Source: RGIG9379 sp031553005 (lineage in GTDB: Bacteria; Bacteroidota; Bacteroidia; Bacteroidales; Paludibacteraceae). From it: 64,000 nt of DNA. The stretch spans positions 1-64,000 of the forward strand of contig JAVBMA010000010.1 of assembly GCA_031553005.1 (NCBI GenBank). Direction: 5' to 3'. Positions 34,509 to 43,620 of the stretch are shown in pieces. Position numbers and translations under genes: made by a program. Below the pieces are notes generated by a model. It was given only the letters and a program-made list of their open reading frames with translations. It was not told the DNA's origin and did no database searches. Each line of letters starts with the position of its first letter. Position 1 is the stretch's first letter.

Positions 34509-37001
34509 TTATTGGTTTCTCTTTGATTCCGCCAGTTGCTTAATGGCGAGTTCGATGTTACCCCCGAGCTTTTCCGTTAAGTTGGAAAGTTCAAGTTTTT
34601 CCGTTTCTTCGGTTGTATAGGTGTAGTATTCGGCTAAAGAAACTTCTGTCGCATAAACCGCCGACTGAACACCACCCAAACCAATCCAGACTTCTTTATA
34701 TTTCCGGTTCGGATTGTTTGCCATATTGATAGAAAGGACTTGCGCTTTTTCCTTTTCGGTCAGCCCCAACAATGCCTGAATACTATCAAATTTATTCATG
34801 TATTTGCGCTGGTCGAGCAGGATTTTACAGTCGGCATTATTGATAATGCTTTCTTTTACAATGGGCGAAGCGATAATATCGTCCACTTCCTGCGTAACCA
34901 CGATTGCCTCGCCGAAAAACTTACGGACGGTTTTATAGAGGTACTTTATGTATTCTGCCATTCCCTCTTTGGCGATTGCTTTCCAGGCTTCTTCTATCAA
35001 TATCATTTTACGGATGCCTTTGAGCCTGCGCATTTTATTGATAAAGACTTCCATGATAATAATGGTAGTAATCGGGAACAGGATTTTGTGGTCTTTGATG
35101 GCGTCAATTTCGAATACGATAAAGCGTTTGGACAACAGGTCGAGTTGTTTTTCGGAGTTCAGCAGATAGTCGTATTCCCCGCCCGTGTAATAGGGTTCAA
35201 GCACATTTAGAAAATTTGCCACATCGAAGTCTTTTTCACGGACTTGTTTTTCTTTCAAAATTTTGCGGTATTCGCCTTTTACAAATTCGTAGAAAGTATT
35301 GAAACTCGGCGTAATGCTTGTTTTCAGTTTATCAATGTACATACTGACAGCATTAGACAAGGCAACTTCTTCGGCGCGTGTCGGCGGCTCATTGTCCCGT
35401 TTCCAAAGTGTCAGGATCAGTGTTTTGATGCTTTCCCTTTTTTCGATGTCGAAAACGCCGTCGTCCGTATAGAAGGGGTTAAAGGCAATCGGGTTTTCTT
35501 CGGTGTAAGTGAAATACACGCCATCTTCGCCATTGGTTTTCCGGTTTATCAGGTTGCACAAACCCTGATAACTGTTTCCGGTATCTACCAACACAATATG
35601 CGCGCCCTGTTCATAATATTGCCGTACCATGTGGTTTGTGAAGAAGGATTTTCCCGAACCTGATGGCCCCAAAATGAATTTGTTGCGGTTCGTGATAATC
35701 CCGCGTTTCATTGGCAAGTCGGATATATCCAAATGCAGGGGTTTACCTGTTAGCCTGTCCACCATTTTAATGCCGAAAGGCGATAAGGAACTTTTGTAAT
35801 TGGTTTCTTCCGTGAAAAAACACAATGCCTGTTCAATGAAAGTATAGAAACTTTCTTCGGCAGGAAAATCGGCTTCATTTCCCGGAATGCCTGCCCAAAA
35901 GAGCGTTGGCGTATCCACCGTATTGTGCCGTGGTTTGCATTCCATTAAGGCAAGCTGGCTACCGACATCGTTTTTAATCCGTTGCAGTTCCTCGCGGTTG
36001 TCACTCCATGCCATCACATTGCAATGGCAACGGATGGAAGTAAGCCCCTGGCTGTGCGCTTCGTTCAAATATTCTTCTATCCATTCGCGGTTTATCTGGT
36101 TTTGGCGGGAGTAGCGCGAAAGCGAGTGCATATTACGCGCTTGCTTTTCAAAATGTTTCAGGTTTCCTGCGCTGTCATCTATAAAAATGTACTGGTTATA
36201 GATATGATTGCACGAAAGTAAAACGCCTACAGGCGCAGCGAAAGACAAACGGCAATCGCTGCGGTCGGTCGAAAGTTTTTCGTAACGGTTATCGGTAGCG
36301 ATTTTCGAGGGCAAATCCCCGGTATCGGACAGCGTGTGCAAGCACAGGATATTGTCTCCGATTTTCATTTCGTCAGCACCTAAAGAGATATCTTTTAGTG
36401 TAGCCGTATTTTCAAACGATAACGAAAAATACTTTTCAACCAGCCCCGGATTTTCCTTTGTGCCTGTGATTTCATCGCCTGTCAAGCGCGTGAGTTTTAC
36501 AAAACTGCTGTCGTTTACAATCCGTTCAAATTGCCCCACGGCTTCCAAAAATTTAGTTACGGTTTCTTTGTCCTGAATTTCCTTTGGTACAAGAAAACCG
36601 CGGCACAAAGTGTTGAAGTTGCTTTGCATCCGCATCCGCTCTTTCGTTGTTTGTGTCAGAAACAGGAAACAGGTGTGATTCAAATAGGGACGCTCGTTAA
36701 AGTGTCGTTCAAAGGAACGCGACAAAAAACTTAAATCGTCCTTTTGAATATCAGGAGAATAGTTTTCTTTGATAAACCAGTCCTGTTTGTGCACAACCGA
36801 ATAGTCCGGTAAAACCTTAATGGCTTTTGTCCAAGCCGAATGAATTGCCTCGTATTCGCCAGAGGTAACGGTAAACAATTCGGGCAACTCGACCCGGAAT
36901 GCTACCGTGATGTCCGCATCCTTGCTGATAATGCAATCGTTTTCTACTGCCAACAGTGGAAATTTATTTTCCAGTGTGGCTGCTTTTAATACATTCCTCA
37001 T
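34509..37001 (-). CDS. traG: Conjugative transposon ATPase TraG (VirB4-like)
   Basis: 830 aa. Walker A ILGPSGSGKSFF (~441-452) and Walker B KMILIEEAW (~662-672), with the N-terminal half lacking motifs, as in TraG/VirB4 ATPases. It should energise assembly of the transfer apparatus at the inner membrane. Its first four bases overlap traF. Confidence 0.93.
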   Translation of the reverse strand: MRNVLKAATLENKFPLLAVENDCIISKDADITVAFRVELPELFTVTSGEYEAIHSAWTKAIKVLPDYSVVHKQDWFIKENYSPDIQKDDLSFLSRSFERHFNERPYLNHTCFLFLTQTTKERMRMQSNFNTLCRGFLVPKEIQDKETVTKFLEAVGQFERIVNDSSFVKLTRLTGDEITGTKENPGLVEKYFSLSFENTATLKDISLGADEMKIGDNILCLHTLSDTGDLPSKIATDNRYEKLSTDRSDCRLSFAAPVGVLLSCNHIYNQYIFIDDSAGNLKHFEKQARNMHSLSRYSRQNQINREWIEEYLNEAHSQGLTSIRCHCNVMAWSDNREELQRIKNDVGSQLALMECKPRHNTVDTPTLFWAGIPGNEADFPAEESFYTFIEQALCFFTEETNYKSSLSPFGIKMVDRLTGKPLHLDISDLPMKRGIITNRNKFILGPSGSGKSFFTNHMVRQYYEQGAHIVLVDTGNSYQGLCNLINRKTNGEDGVYFTYTEENPIAFNPFYTDDGVFDIEKRESIKTLILTLWKRDNEPPTRAEEVALSNAVSMYIDKLKTSITPSFNTFYEFVKGEYRKILKEKQVREKDFDVANFLNVLEPYYTGGEYDYLLNSEKQLDLLSKRFIVFEIDAIKDHKILFPITTIIIMEVFINKMRRLKGIRKMILIEEAWKAIAKEGMAEYIKYLYKTVRKFFGEAIVVTQEVDDIIASPIVKESIINNADCKILLDQRKYMNKFDSIQALLGLTEKEKAQVLSINMANNPNRKYKEVWIGLGGVQSAVYATEVSLAEYYTYTTEETEKLELSNLTEKLGGNIELAIKQLAESKRNQ

Positions 37002-37318
37002 ACTTTTTTCTTTTGGATGAATAACCGGGAAAACTTACGGCGGTTGATGATGTAGCGCGGGTGATTGCGCTTTGCTTGTTTTTTCATCAGCCCGTGCGTA
37101 CCATATTTACGGTTCAGGTAGAAAGTGCCGTAAACCAATATTAATGCACCGGTAACACCGAAACCAATGCAAAACCATTGGTTTACGCCTGCCATATAGA
37201 GCACGACGAACACGACAAACAAGCCGAGCAACCCGCCTGCAAAAATGAAGAGGTATTGCGCTTTCAGCCCTTGAAATTCCGCAGGCTTTCCGATTCCTTT
37301 GTTTATTGGATAGTCCAT
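36998..37318 (-). CDS. traF: Conjugative transposon protein TraF (DUF4133)
   Basis: 106 aa with two hydrophobic segments (LFIFAGGLLGLFVVFVVLYM; FCIGFGVTGALILVYGTFYL) and a basic C-terminus. Fits DUF4133 TraF, VirB3-like. Overlaps traG by 4 bases. Confidence 0.9.
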   Translation of the reverse strand: MDYPINKGIGKPAEFQGLKAQYLFIFAGGLLGLFVVFVVLYMAGVNQWFCIGFGVTGALILVYGTFYLNRKYGTHGLMKKQAKRNHPRYIINRRKFSRLFIQKKKV

Positions 37319-37328
37319 AATTTTTGGA

Positions 37329-37634
37329 TTAAAGGAAGAATGAGCGTAAAATAGTTGCCGCTACAATCAGGAAGATACAAGCACCAAACCAGCTCGCGGC
37401 GGTTTTGCCTGTATCGGGGTCGCCCGAACTGAATTTTGAATAGACTTTTACGCCTCCGATTAGTCCTACGACAGCGCCTATGGCGTATATCAGCTTGGTT
37501 GCCGGGTCAAAGTAAGAGGTAACCATTTGGGTTGCTTCGGTAATTCCGGCAACTCCGTTTCCTTGTGCGAATGCACCGGTAGCCGTCAGGATAGCGGCTG
37601 CCGAAAAGAAAAGTTTTAAATTTTTTTTCGTCAT
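37329..37634 (-). CDS. traE: Conjugative transposon protein TraE (DUF4134)
   Basis: 101 aa from ATG 37634. Signal-like segment then two hydrophobic helices (TKLIYAIGAVVGLIGGVKVY; FGACIFLIVAATILRSFFL); the DUF4134 pattern, VirB2/pilin-like. The upstream extension to 37673 runs into a hairpin (GCCGTG / CACGGC near 37651-37678) and is not used. Confidence 0.9.
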   Translation of the reverse strand: MTKKNLKLFFSAAAILTATGAFAQGNGVAGITEATQMVTSYFDPATKLIYAIGAVVGLIGGVKVYSKFSSGDPDTGKTAASWFGACIFLIVAATILRSFFL

Positions 37635-37795
37635 AATGTTTAAAAAAGTGCCGTGAGGCGGGATAAACCCCACGGCAGGTTAATACTGTTTGCTAAATTT
37701 TAGTGGTGGCTCTAAAGAGCCATTTTGTTTTGCGTTTTGAAACGCTATCCGTAATCTCGTTCTTTCATTGGTTATTCACTGTTTTTACTGTTTAA

Positions 37796-38437
37796 TTATA
37801 CATAATCGGCAATATCAAAACCGCCGTATCCGTTATTGCTTTCTTCCTGCTTTTCGGGTTCCGCATTTATATGCCGCTCAATCACGGCTTTTATTTGCAG
37901 GGCTTTTCCGGCATTAAGCGAAACCAACTGTTCAAACAGGTCGGTTTGTCCTATTTGGCAAAGCACTGCGGCTTTTTCGTCCGAAGGATTATTGATGGCA
38001 TCTGCCATCTCTTCGGTGGTAAATCCGCTTGCAGGAGCCGCATCATTCCCGAGCATTTGACGAAGTTCCCCGGCTTCTTCCTCAACATCAATTTCGTCAT
38101 CCTCATCGTCCGGCGGAATATCCAAATCCACTGTGTAATCAAAAACTTCATCCAGTTCTCCGGGTGGAATAACAGCATCGTTTTTGGGCGTTTCCGTTGC
38201 AAATATATTGGCTTTTTCTATCTGATTTTCAGCATTCAAGAGGCTGTCCGCATTTGGCGCCAATTGGCTTCGTGCTGAGCGGACAAAGGTGCTTTTTCCT
38301 ACAATACCGTTATCCGTTACGGGTTCTTCCGGGGGTAAATCTTCCTTGGTTTTTGATGAGGTTGCTGGTTTTTGATACGCTATCCGGAAGAGCAAAAACA
38401 AAGCGGTGAGTATTACTATTATGGCGAATGTTTTCAT
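37796..38437 (-). CDS. Conjugative transposon TraC/TraD-like protein
   Basis: 213 aa. One N-terminal TM segment (TFAIIVILTALFLLFRIAY) followed by a very acidic region (DIPPDDEDDEIDVEEEAGE). Position between traB and traE fits the TraC/TraD slot of CTnDOT-type elements; I cannot tell which name applies. Only one gene is found where two are usual. Confidence 0.7.
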   Translation of the reverse strand: MKTFAIIVILTALFLLFRIAYQKPATSSKTKEDLPPEEPVTDNGIVGKSTFVRSARSQLAPNADSLLNAENQIEKANIFATETPKNDAVIPPGELDEVFDYTVDLDIPPDDEDDEIDVEEEAGELRQMLGNDAAPASGFTTEEMADAINNPSDEKAAVLCQIGQTDLFEQLVSLNAGKALQIKAVIERHINAEPEKQEESNNGYGGFDIADYV

Positions 38438-38448
38438 ATCATTTTGGA

Positions 38449-38829
38449 TTAAAAGATGCTGCTGTTTTTTTGGTCGTATAATTGAGTAATATCATCCTGG
38501 AAGTTTTCAAAATGATGTGTCAGTACATTGTCTACATAGCTAAACAAGGATAATTCATTGCCTCCGATGACCTGGACTATTTTCAATATTCTATCGTGGT
38601 ACTCCTTGCGTATATAGATTGTTTTTCCCAATCGTGCCGTAATATTTAGTTCTTTGATAAACAGGGTTTCGTAATCTTGTTTGCCACGCTTGCGCCTGTT
38701 TTCTTCTTTTGAAGGTTCAGGCGAAGGGGGCGCTTCTTGGACGGATGGAGGTGTAACCGGCTTGTCTTTTTTTACGGACGCAAGCAGGAAGTCTTCGTCT
38801 ATTTCATCGGTATTTATTCTTTTTGCCAT
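38449..38829 (-). CDS. traB: Conjugative transposon protein TraB (DUF3408)
   Basis: 126 aa from ATG 38829. The C-terminal half (IYIRKEYHDRILKIVQVIGG) fits DUF3408, a ribbon-helix-helix-like family next to the ParA gene in these elements. The upstream ATG at 38856 would overlap traA; the 38829 start avoids that and is preferred, but not proven. Confidence 0.82.
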   Translation of the reverse strand: MAKRINTDEIDEDFLLASVKKDKPVTPPSVQEAPPSPEPSKEENRRKRGKQDYETLFIKELNITARLGKTIYIRKEYHDRILKIVQVIGGNELSLFSYVDNVLTHHFENFQDDITQLYDQKNSSIF

Positions 38830-38834
38830 TGTCG

Positions 38835-39587
38835 TTATTGTTTTACGATTTGACATATTTCGTTTACCAACTCTTCTATGTTGCTGCCTTTGAGCAGGGA
38901 TTTATCCACGGGAAAGAGCGTGGAGCGGAAAACGGCTTTGCGTCCGCCCATTTCCTTACGGAAACGCTTGCTGTCGGGGATAATGGTTTGCAAAACCTGC
39001 AATCCGAGTTCGGCAATGGCTTTATCGTAGGCTTTATACAAAGGTGTTTTTTCCCTGCCGTCAACCATATTCCAAATCAGGTGCAAACCTTTGATATTGC
39101 TTTTTCCGGTGGTTATCAGGTTGTCATTCAGGATGGAGGCAAATTGCAGGGTACTTTCCAATACAATGCGGTCGGCGCTGACGGGTGTAAAAATGTAATC
39201 CATCGTTGCCAGTGTTTTTAGCACGCCCTGGCTGTTGAGCGTGCCGGGAAGGTCGAAAAAGATAAAATCCGGATTGCCGGACTTTTGGAGTTCTTCGGCT
39301 ACCTTAACGGCATCGGCGGCATTGCTTTCTTCTACTGCGTAAGCTTTCTTTTTCAGTGTGGTGAATTGATTGTGGGCAAGCTGTTTGTAATAATTGTCGT
39401 TCATCACTTGCTCTATGTCCCGTTTGCGCAATTCTGCGATACTGTGTTGCGGATAGTCGCAATCGACCACTGCTACATTATAGCCTTTTACATAATGCAG
39501 GTAGCTTGCTGCCAAAACGCTTAGTGTTGTTTTGCCCATCCCGCCCTTTTGGGTGGAGAAGGCGATAAATAATGTTTCTTTGTCCAT
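38835..39587 (-). CDS. traA: ParA-family ATPase TraA
   Basis: 250 aa from ATG 39587. Deviant Walker A FSTQKGGMGKTTLSV and Walker B-like FIFFDLPGT identify a ParA/MinD ATPase. In CTnDOT-type elements TraA heads the tra operon; its exact role in transfer is unsettled. First gene of the leftward operon. Confidence 0.92.
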   Translation of the reverse strand: MDKETLFIAFSTQKGGMGKTTLSVLAASYLHYVKGYNVAVVDCDYPQHSIAELRKRDIEQVMNDNYYKQLAHNQFTTLKKKAYAVEESNAADAVKVAEELQKSGNPDFIFFDLPGTLNSQGVLKTLATMDYIFTPVSADRIVLESTLQFASILNDNLITTGKSNIKGLHLIWNMVDGREKTPLYKAYDKAIAELGLQVLQTIIPDSKRFRKEMGGRKAVFRSTLFPVDKSLLKGSNIEELVNEICQIVKQ

Positions 39588-40155
39588 AGGGTTAATCATT
39601 TTTATAGTTATACATCTGTTTTTTTATCCGGTTATCCGGTTGTTTGATTATATCTTCTTTTGGTTGCCCATCCTTTTGGCTTTATGATTGGCTGGCTTGT
39701 TGTACAGCTAAATTTACCTTTGGCTAAACCTGTGGCGGTACATATAACCGTTGGTACATACAGCCGTTGGTGCGTTGGTCTGTTGGTGCGTTGGTGCGTT
39801 GCAACAGATAGCCGTTTGTCCAGGCAGGCAAAAAATCAATTGTACATTTAGTTTTCCCATTGCCTGTTTCATTGTACTGCCAATTATTTGTACTTACATC
39901 CGGCTGGTTGTCCGGTTGCATTTCCGGCACAAAAGAAGTTATAAAAAGGCTGGTTTTTTATCTCTTGCCAGCGTGTGGCGCTTATTGGCACTGAATTGGC
40001 ATCTATTGGCACTCAATGAGATAGGGTATTTATAAAACAGGTATTCTAACTTTGTAGCGTTTAAAGAAAGAAGATTATTGTGATGCAAAAAGTCAGGCAT
40101 ATATTTATTCCAAAAGCCTTTCCGGTTAACCCGAAAGACAACAGGGCTAACGCTC
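39588..40155. promoter_or_regulatory. Divergent tra/mob intergenic region with promoter
   Basis: About 570 bases before the oriT-like stems. It includes TAACTTTG (40047-40054), a -7 box pointing right to the mob genes, and GT-rich short repeats (TTGGTGCGTTGGT, 39765-39800). No gene is supported here. Confidence 0.55.
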
Positions 40156-40264
40156 AATTCCGCACGGCGGAATTTGATGTTCGCCAGAACATGGCAAGTT
40201 GTGTTTTGAGCTGCTCACTTCGTTTCCCGCAGCTCAAAACAACTTGCCCGCTGCCTGGCGGCAG
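40156..40264. other. Candidate oriT of the CTn: three stem-loops
   Basis: Hairpin 1: AATTCCG / CGGAATT (40156-40174). Hairpin 2: long stem 40194-40214 with 40229-40247 (GCAAGTTGTGTTTTGAGCTGC and its near complement, two-base bulge). Hairpin 3: CTGCC / GGCAG (40251-40264). The cluster lies just upstream of mobA, the usual oriT place. Nick site not located. Confidence 0.6.
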
Positions 40265-40357
40265 GGGAAGGTCACACTCCGAAGTCGTATGTCCGGTGGA
40301 AGAAAATATCAGGTATGTTGGCTCTTTGCATCGCAGCACCACTAAAATCCAAAAAAT

Positions 40358-40786
40358 ATGGCAACAGAACAGAAATTTCAGCGGTTGGGCGGGCGCAAAC
40401 CAAAGGCAGACCCCGCCGTATTCCGTTATTCGGTTAGTTTTAACGAATCGGAACACAACGAATTTTTATCCCGTTTTGAGCAATCGGGAATGAAAGTGAA
40501 AGCGCATTTCATCACTTCATGTGTCTTTAACCGCACATTGAAAGTGATAAAATACGACAAGGCGGCGATGGATTATTACATGCGGCTGACTACTTTTCAT
40601 TCTCAATTCCGGGCAATAGGAACCAATTATAACCAGGTGGTTAAAGCATTGAAGGCTAACTTTTCGGAGAAAAAGGCGCTTGCTTTTTTGTATAAATTGG
40701 AGAAAGCGACAATGGAATTGGTTGGGATTTACAAACAAATTGCAGCGTTAACGGATGAGTTTGAGTCAAAATATATGAATAAATAG
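40358..40786 (+). CDS. mobA: Mobilization protein MobA
   Basis: 142 aa. N-terminus GGRKPKADPAVFRYSVSFNE and body NYNQVVKALKANF match MobA, the relaxosome accessory protein of Bacteroides CTns. ATG is preceded by the motif CCACTAAAATCCAAA. It precedes mobB by 39 bases. Confidence 0.9.
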   Translation: MATEQKFQRLGGRKPKADPAVFRYSVSFNESEHNEFLSRFEQSGMKVKAHFITSCVFNRTLKVIKYDKAAMDYYMRLTTFHSQFRAIGTNYNQVVKALKANFSEKKALAFLYKLEKATMELVGIYKQIAALTDEFESKYMNK

Positions 40787-40825
40787 CTTTCAATTTTCAG
40801 TTTTCAACTTTCAATTAAATGGAAT

Positions 40826-42052
40826 ATGGTTGCAAAAATAAGTACGAGTAATACGCTTTATGGCGCACTTGCCTATAATCAAAACAAGGTGGATGAAAAC
40901 CATGCAAGGGTTATTTTTTCTAATAAAATAATCGAAAGGGCTGACGGAAAATTCAATATGAATACTTGCTTGCACTCTTTTGAACCGTATTTACTGGCAA
41001 ATAAACGGACAGAAAATCCTGTTTTGCATATATCAATTAATCCAGACCCGAAGGATAAGCTGACGGATGAACAGCTGTCGGATATTGCACAGGAGTATAT
41101 GCAAAAAATGGGTTACGGAGACCAGCCTTTTATTGTGTATAAGCACGAGGACATCGAACGGAAGCATATTCATATTGTTTCGCTGCGGGTAGATGAACAG
41201 GGCAAAAAGATTAGCGATAAATTCGAGCACCGCCGTTCGATGGATGCTTGCCGGGAATTAGAACTAAAGTATGGGCTTGTTCCTGCTGACAAAAAGGGGC
41301 AAAAGGATAGTTTGCCTTTGAAAAAAGCGGATTACAAAAAAGGGGATGTGAAGCATCAGGTAGCGAATATAATCCGTCCTATTGCGCGGGATTATCATTT
41401 CCTGAGTTTGAAAGAGTACAAGGCTTTACTTTCCTTATATAATATAGGTGTGGACGAAGTGTGCGGGGAAGTGAAGGGCAAAAAGTATAAGGGTTTAGTT
41501 TATTCTGCATTGGATAGTAAAGGCGAGAAGGTGGGGCATCCGTTTAAGTCTTCGCTTTTCGGAAAATCCGTAGGCATGGAAAGCATAGAAAAGCGGATAG
41601 AAAAATCAGCGGTAATTATCAGGGACAAAAAGTTGAAAGAGCGCAGCAAGCGGGTTATTTCAGATGCAATGCAAAAATGCGGGAATCGTTCGGGTTTTGA
41701 AAAGGTATTGGAGAAACAGGGTATTTCCGTTTTGTTCCGAACTAATGATGAGGGGCGTATTTATGGTGCAACATTTATTGACCATGAGCAGAAATGTGTA
41801 TTCAACGGTTCACGCCTGGGTAAGGAGTTTTCGGCGAATGTTTTTAATGATTTGTTTAATGGTACTTTCAAATCAGACAAGAAACAGGCATTTGAGCCAT
41901 CACAAAAGCCTGGCAGGGACTTTGAGGAAAATTCCGGGTTTGGCGGGATTTTTTCAATTCTTAATCCGGAACCGGAAGCTTTTTCAAATGAAGAAATAAA
42001 GCTGCCATACAATAAGAAGAAGAGGAAACGGAGGTATGGGAGGCAGGTGTGA
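40826..42052 (+). CDS. mobB: Relaxase MobB
   Basis: 408 aa. Relaxase domain in the first ~200 residues with the metal-binding cluster HEDIERKHIHIVSL (H107, H114, H116) and a Tyr-containing N-terminus (LYGALAYNQNK). The end (KKKRKRRYGRQV) is strongly basic. Nicks oriT and pilots the strand. Its last ~240 bases recur, decayed, at 50277-50512, and a shorter variant at 54016-54057. Confidence 0.92.
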   Translation: MVAKISTSNTLYGALAYNQNKVDENHARVIFSNKIIERADGKFNMNTCLHSFEPYLLANKRTENPVLHISINPDPKDKLTDEQLSDIAQEYMQKMGYGDQPFIVYKHEDIERKHIHIVSLRVDEQGKKISDKFEHRRSMDACRELELKYGLVPADKKGQKDSLPLKKADYKKGDVKHQVANIIRPIARDYHFLSLKEYKALLSLYNIGVDEVCGEVKGKKYKGLVYSALDSKGEKVGHPFKSSLFGKSVGMESIEKRIEKSAVIIRDKKLKERSKRVISDAMQKCGNRSGFEKVLEKQGISVLFRTNDEGRIYGATFIDHEQKCVFNGSRLGKEFSANVFNDLFNGTFKSDKKQAFEPSQKPGRDFEENSGFGGIFSILNPEPEAFSNEEIKLPYNKKKRKRRYGRQV

Positions 42053-42053
42053 G

Positions 42054-43163
42054 TTAGTCTAATGTATTTACATGTTCATTCCAAATTGACATTGCATCAG
42101 TATATGTATGATCATCTCCCCAATTTGTTATTTCAGAAGTATATGAAACGATTCTTTTAATATTTGCTGTATATTGGGAAATAAAATCAGAGAAACCTGT
42201 TGTGAATATTTTATTGTCTTCTAACTCCTTATGAAAATCAATGATGTTTCTAAAAAGGGAAATTGCTTCAAGTTTAACTCCTTTCTCTTTGAATACAGGA
42301 ATTAAAGAAAAATGGTTTGTTATATTTAAGATGATATTTAGTAGTCTTATAAGAGGGTGAGGATGAGAATGTTCTTCAAAATACAATTCAAATTTATCGG
42401 TGAAGTTTATAATGTATTCTAAAAGACAAGCCCCAAATATTGTTATCGTTTTAGTAACAATTTCTTGATTAATGTTTTCGCCAAAACTCTTATCTATATA
42501 CTGATGTATATGGGTTGCAATACATATGGATGAATATGTATCCGCATTAATTTCCAATTTGTGTTTTATAATATCAAATCCGCCATCAGTGCTTCTTTCT
42601 TGAAGTTCTTGCTCTGTTGCTATTTTAGAAAATTGGAATAAATGAGCCAATTCATGATAATAGGTGAATTGAGTATTTATTTGAAATGCTAGGTAACTTA
42701 GAGAACTATCAAAATTTGCAGTCAAATCAGGCTCTTTTGTTTCTATAAAATCATTTAAAGCATGGTTGCATAAATACTTGTTTATGCAATCTTGCATTAA
42801 TCCGATATTAAAAAAGATGGCATTTTGATTCTTCTTTGTTTTGGCTTTCGCATTTATGCTAAAATCATTGGAATACAAAAATGAACTATGTGATATTCTT
42901 TTTCTTTTGAAATGAATGTCAAGATTTTCTCTGCAAAAGAGATACAAGTCTTTATAAAGTTTTTCGTTGGGGGTTTCTTCAAAATCAAATATATCGCCAA
43001 ACGATACAATAGCATTTTTTATTGCATAATCAATCTGTTGCTTATAATCCATTATTTTCTTTTGTTTTTTTTGAGTTACTCCATAACAGTTAAGTTTAGT
43101 TCTTTTTTTGCAAGAACCAATGAATCTTTTTCCTTTATGTGTTTTTCTATCCCCCTTACCCAT
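42054..43163 (-). CDS. THX-like N-terminus continuing into an HExxH metalloprotease-like protein
   Basis: From ATG 43163 the product begins MGKGDRKTHKGKRFIGS, which resembles the small ribosomal protein THX of Bacteroidota, and continues in frame through a lysine-rich stretch (KKRTKLN.., GVTQKKQKK) to another Met at 43052. From there a ~330-residue domain follows with YYHELAHLFQF (HExxH) and about 45 residues later EINADTYS, a plausible third zinc ligand (gluzincin-like). Whether the THX-like leader is translated as one protein or the second ATG (43052) is used is unclear. It abuts the mobB stop tail to tail. Confidence 0.65.
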   Translation of the reverse strand: MGKGDRKTHKGKRFIGSCKKRTKLNCYGVTQKKQKKIMDYKQQIDYAIKNAIVSFGDIFDFEETPNEKLYKDLYLFCRENLDIHFKRKRISHSSFLYSNDFSINAKAKTKKNQNAIFFNIGLMQDCINKYLCNHALNDFIETKEPDLTANFDSSLSYLAFQINTQFTYYHELAHLFQFSKIATEQELQERSTDGGFDIIKHKLEINADTYSSICIATHIHQYIDKSFGENINQEIVTKTITIFGACLLEYIINFTDKFELYFEEHSHPHPLIRLLNIILNITNHFSLIPVFKEKGVKLEAISLFRNIIDFHKELEDNKIFTTGFSDFISQYTANIKRIVSYTSEITNWGDDHTYTDAMSIWNEHVNTLD

Positions 43164-43269
43164 TTGCAAGAATAAATATTATAATTTATATATACATTGT
43201 ATATTATTGACACAAAGATACAACATAACAGCAACTATATGTGATCTCAAATACCTAGTTTTCAATATG

Positions 43270-43333
43270 AATCCCAAATACTTCCAAATCAACGATACAA
43301 GCTACTGCCACTCAAAAACTACATAAAGTATTA
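43270..43333 (+). repeat. Decayed copy of the mobC upstream region
   Basis: 64 bases align by eye with 55246-55309 (shared runs: CTTCCAAA, ACAAGCT, ACATAAAGTAT). The true copy lies just upstream of intact mobC. It marks the end of the first cargo block after mobB. Confidence 0.7.
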
Positions 43334-43620
43334 ATTTTAAAGAGGGTGAAAAAAGAGCGGGGGCTTATGGAGGTTAGGGTTTACAGAGGAATAAAGTGGA
43401 TAAAAAATTGCATGTATATTTAATTTACTTTTAAAATAAATTAAATATACATATTGTCGAATAGATTAATTTATATAATTTTGAATTAATGTAAAATAAA
43501 ATTAAATAGTTGCATACTAAAAACATATAAGAATGTAAATAAATTATCTATTGAAGCAATCTTTGAACATCTCATATTTTTATATCAAATGATTTATAAC
43601 TGCCAAATAATATAACCCGT
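43334..43620. other. AT-rich gap before hamA
   Basis: 287 bases, mostly AT-rich, with no supported gene. The hamA promoter must lie here but no clear -7/-33 pair is seen. Confidence 0.5.

Noticed and set aside
39765..39800. GT-rich short repeats, considered as a CRISPR or iteron array
   Set aside because: Units are too short and irregular, with no spacers and no replication gene nearby.
40080..40493. 137-aa frame running through the oriT-like stems into mobA
   Set aside because: Covers three hairpins and overlaps mobA in another frame; the stem-loops explain the sequence better.
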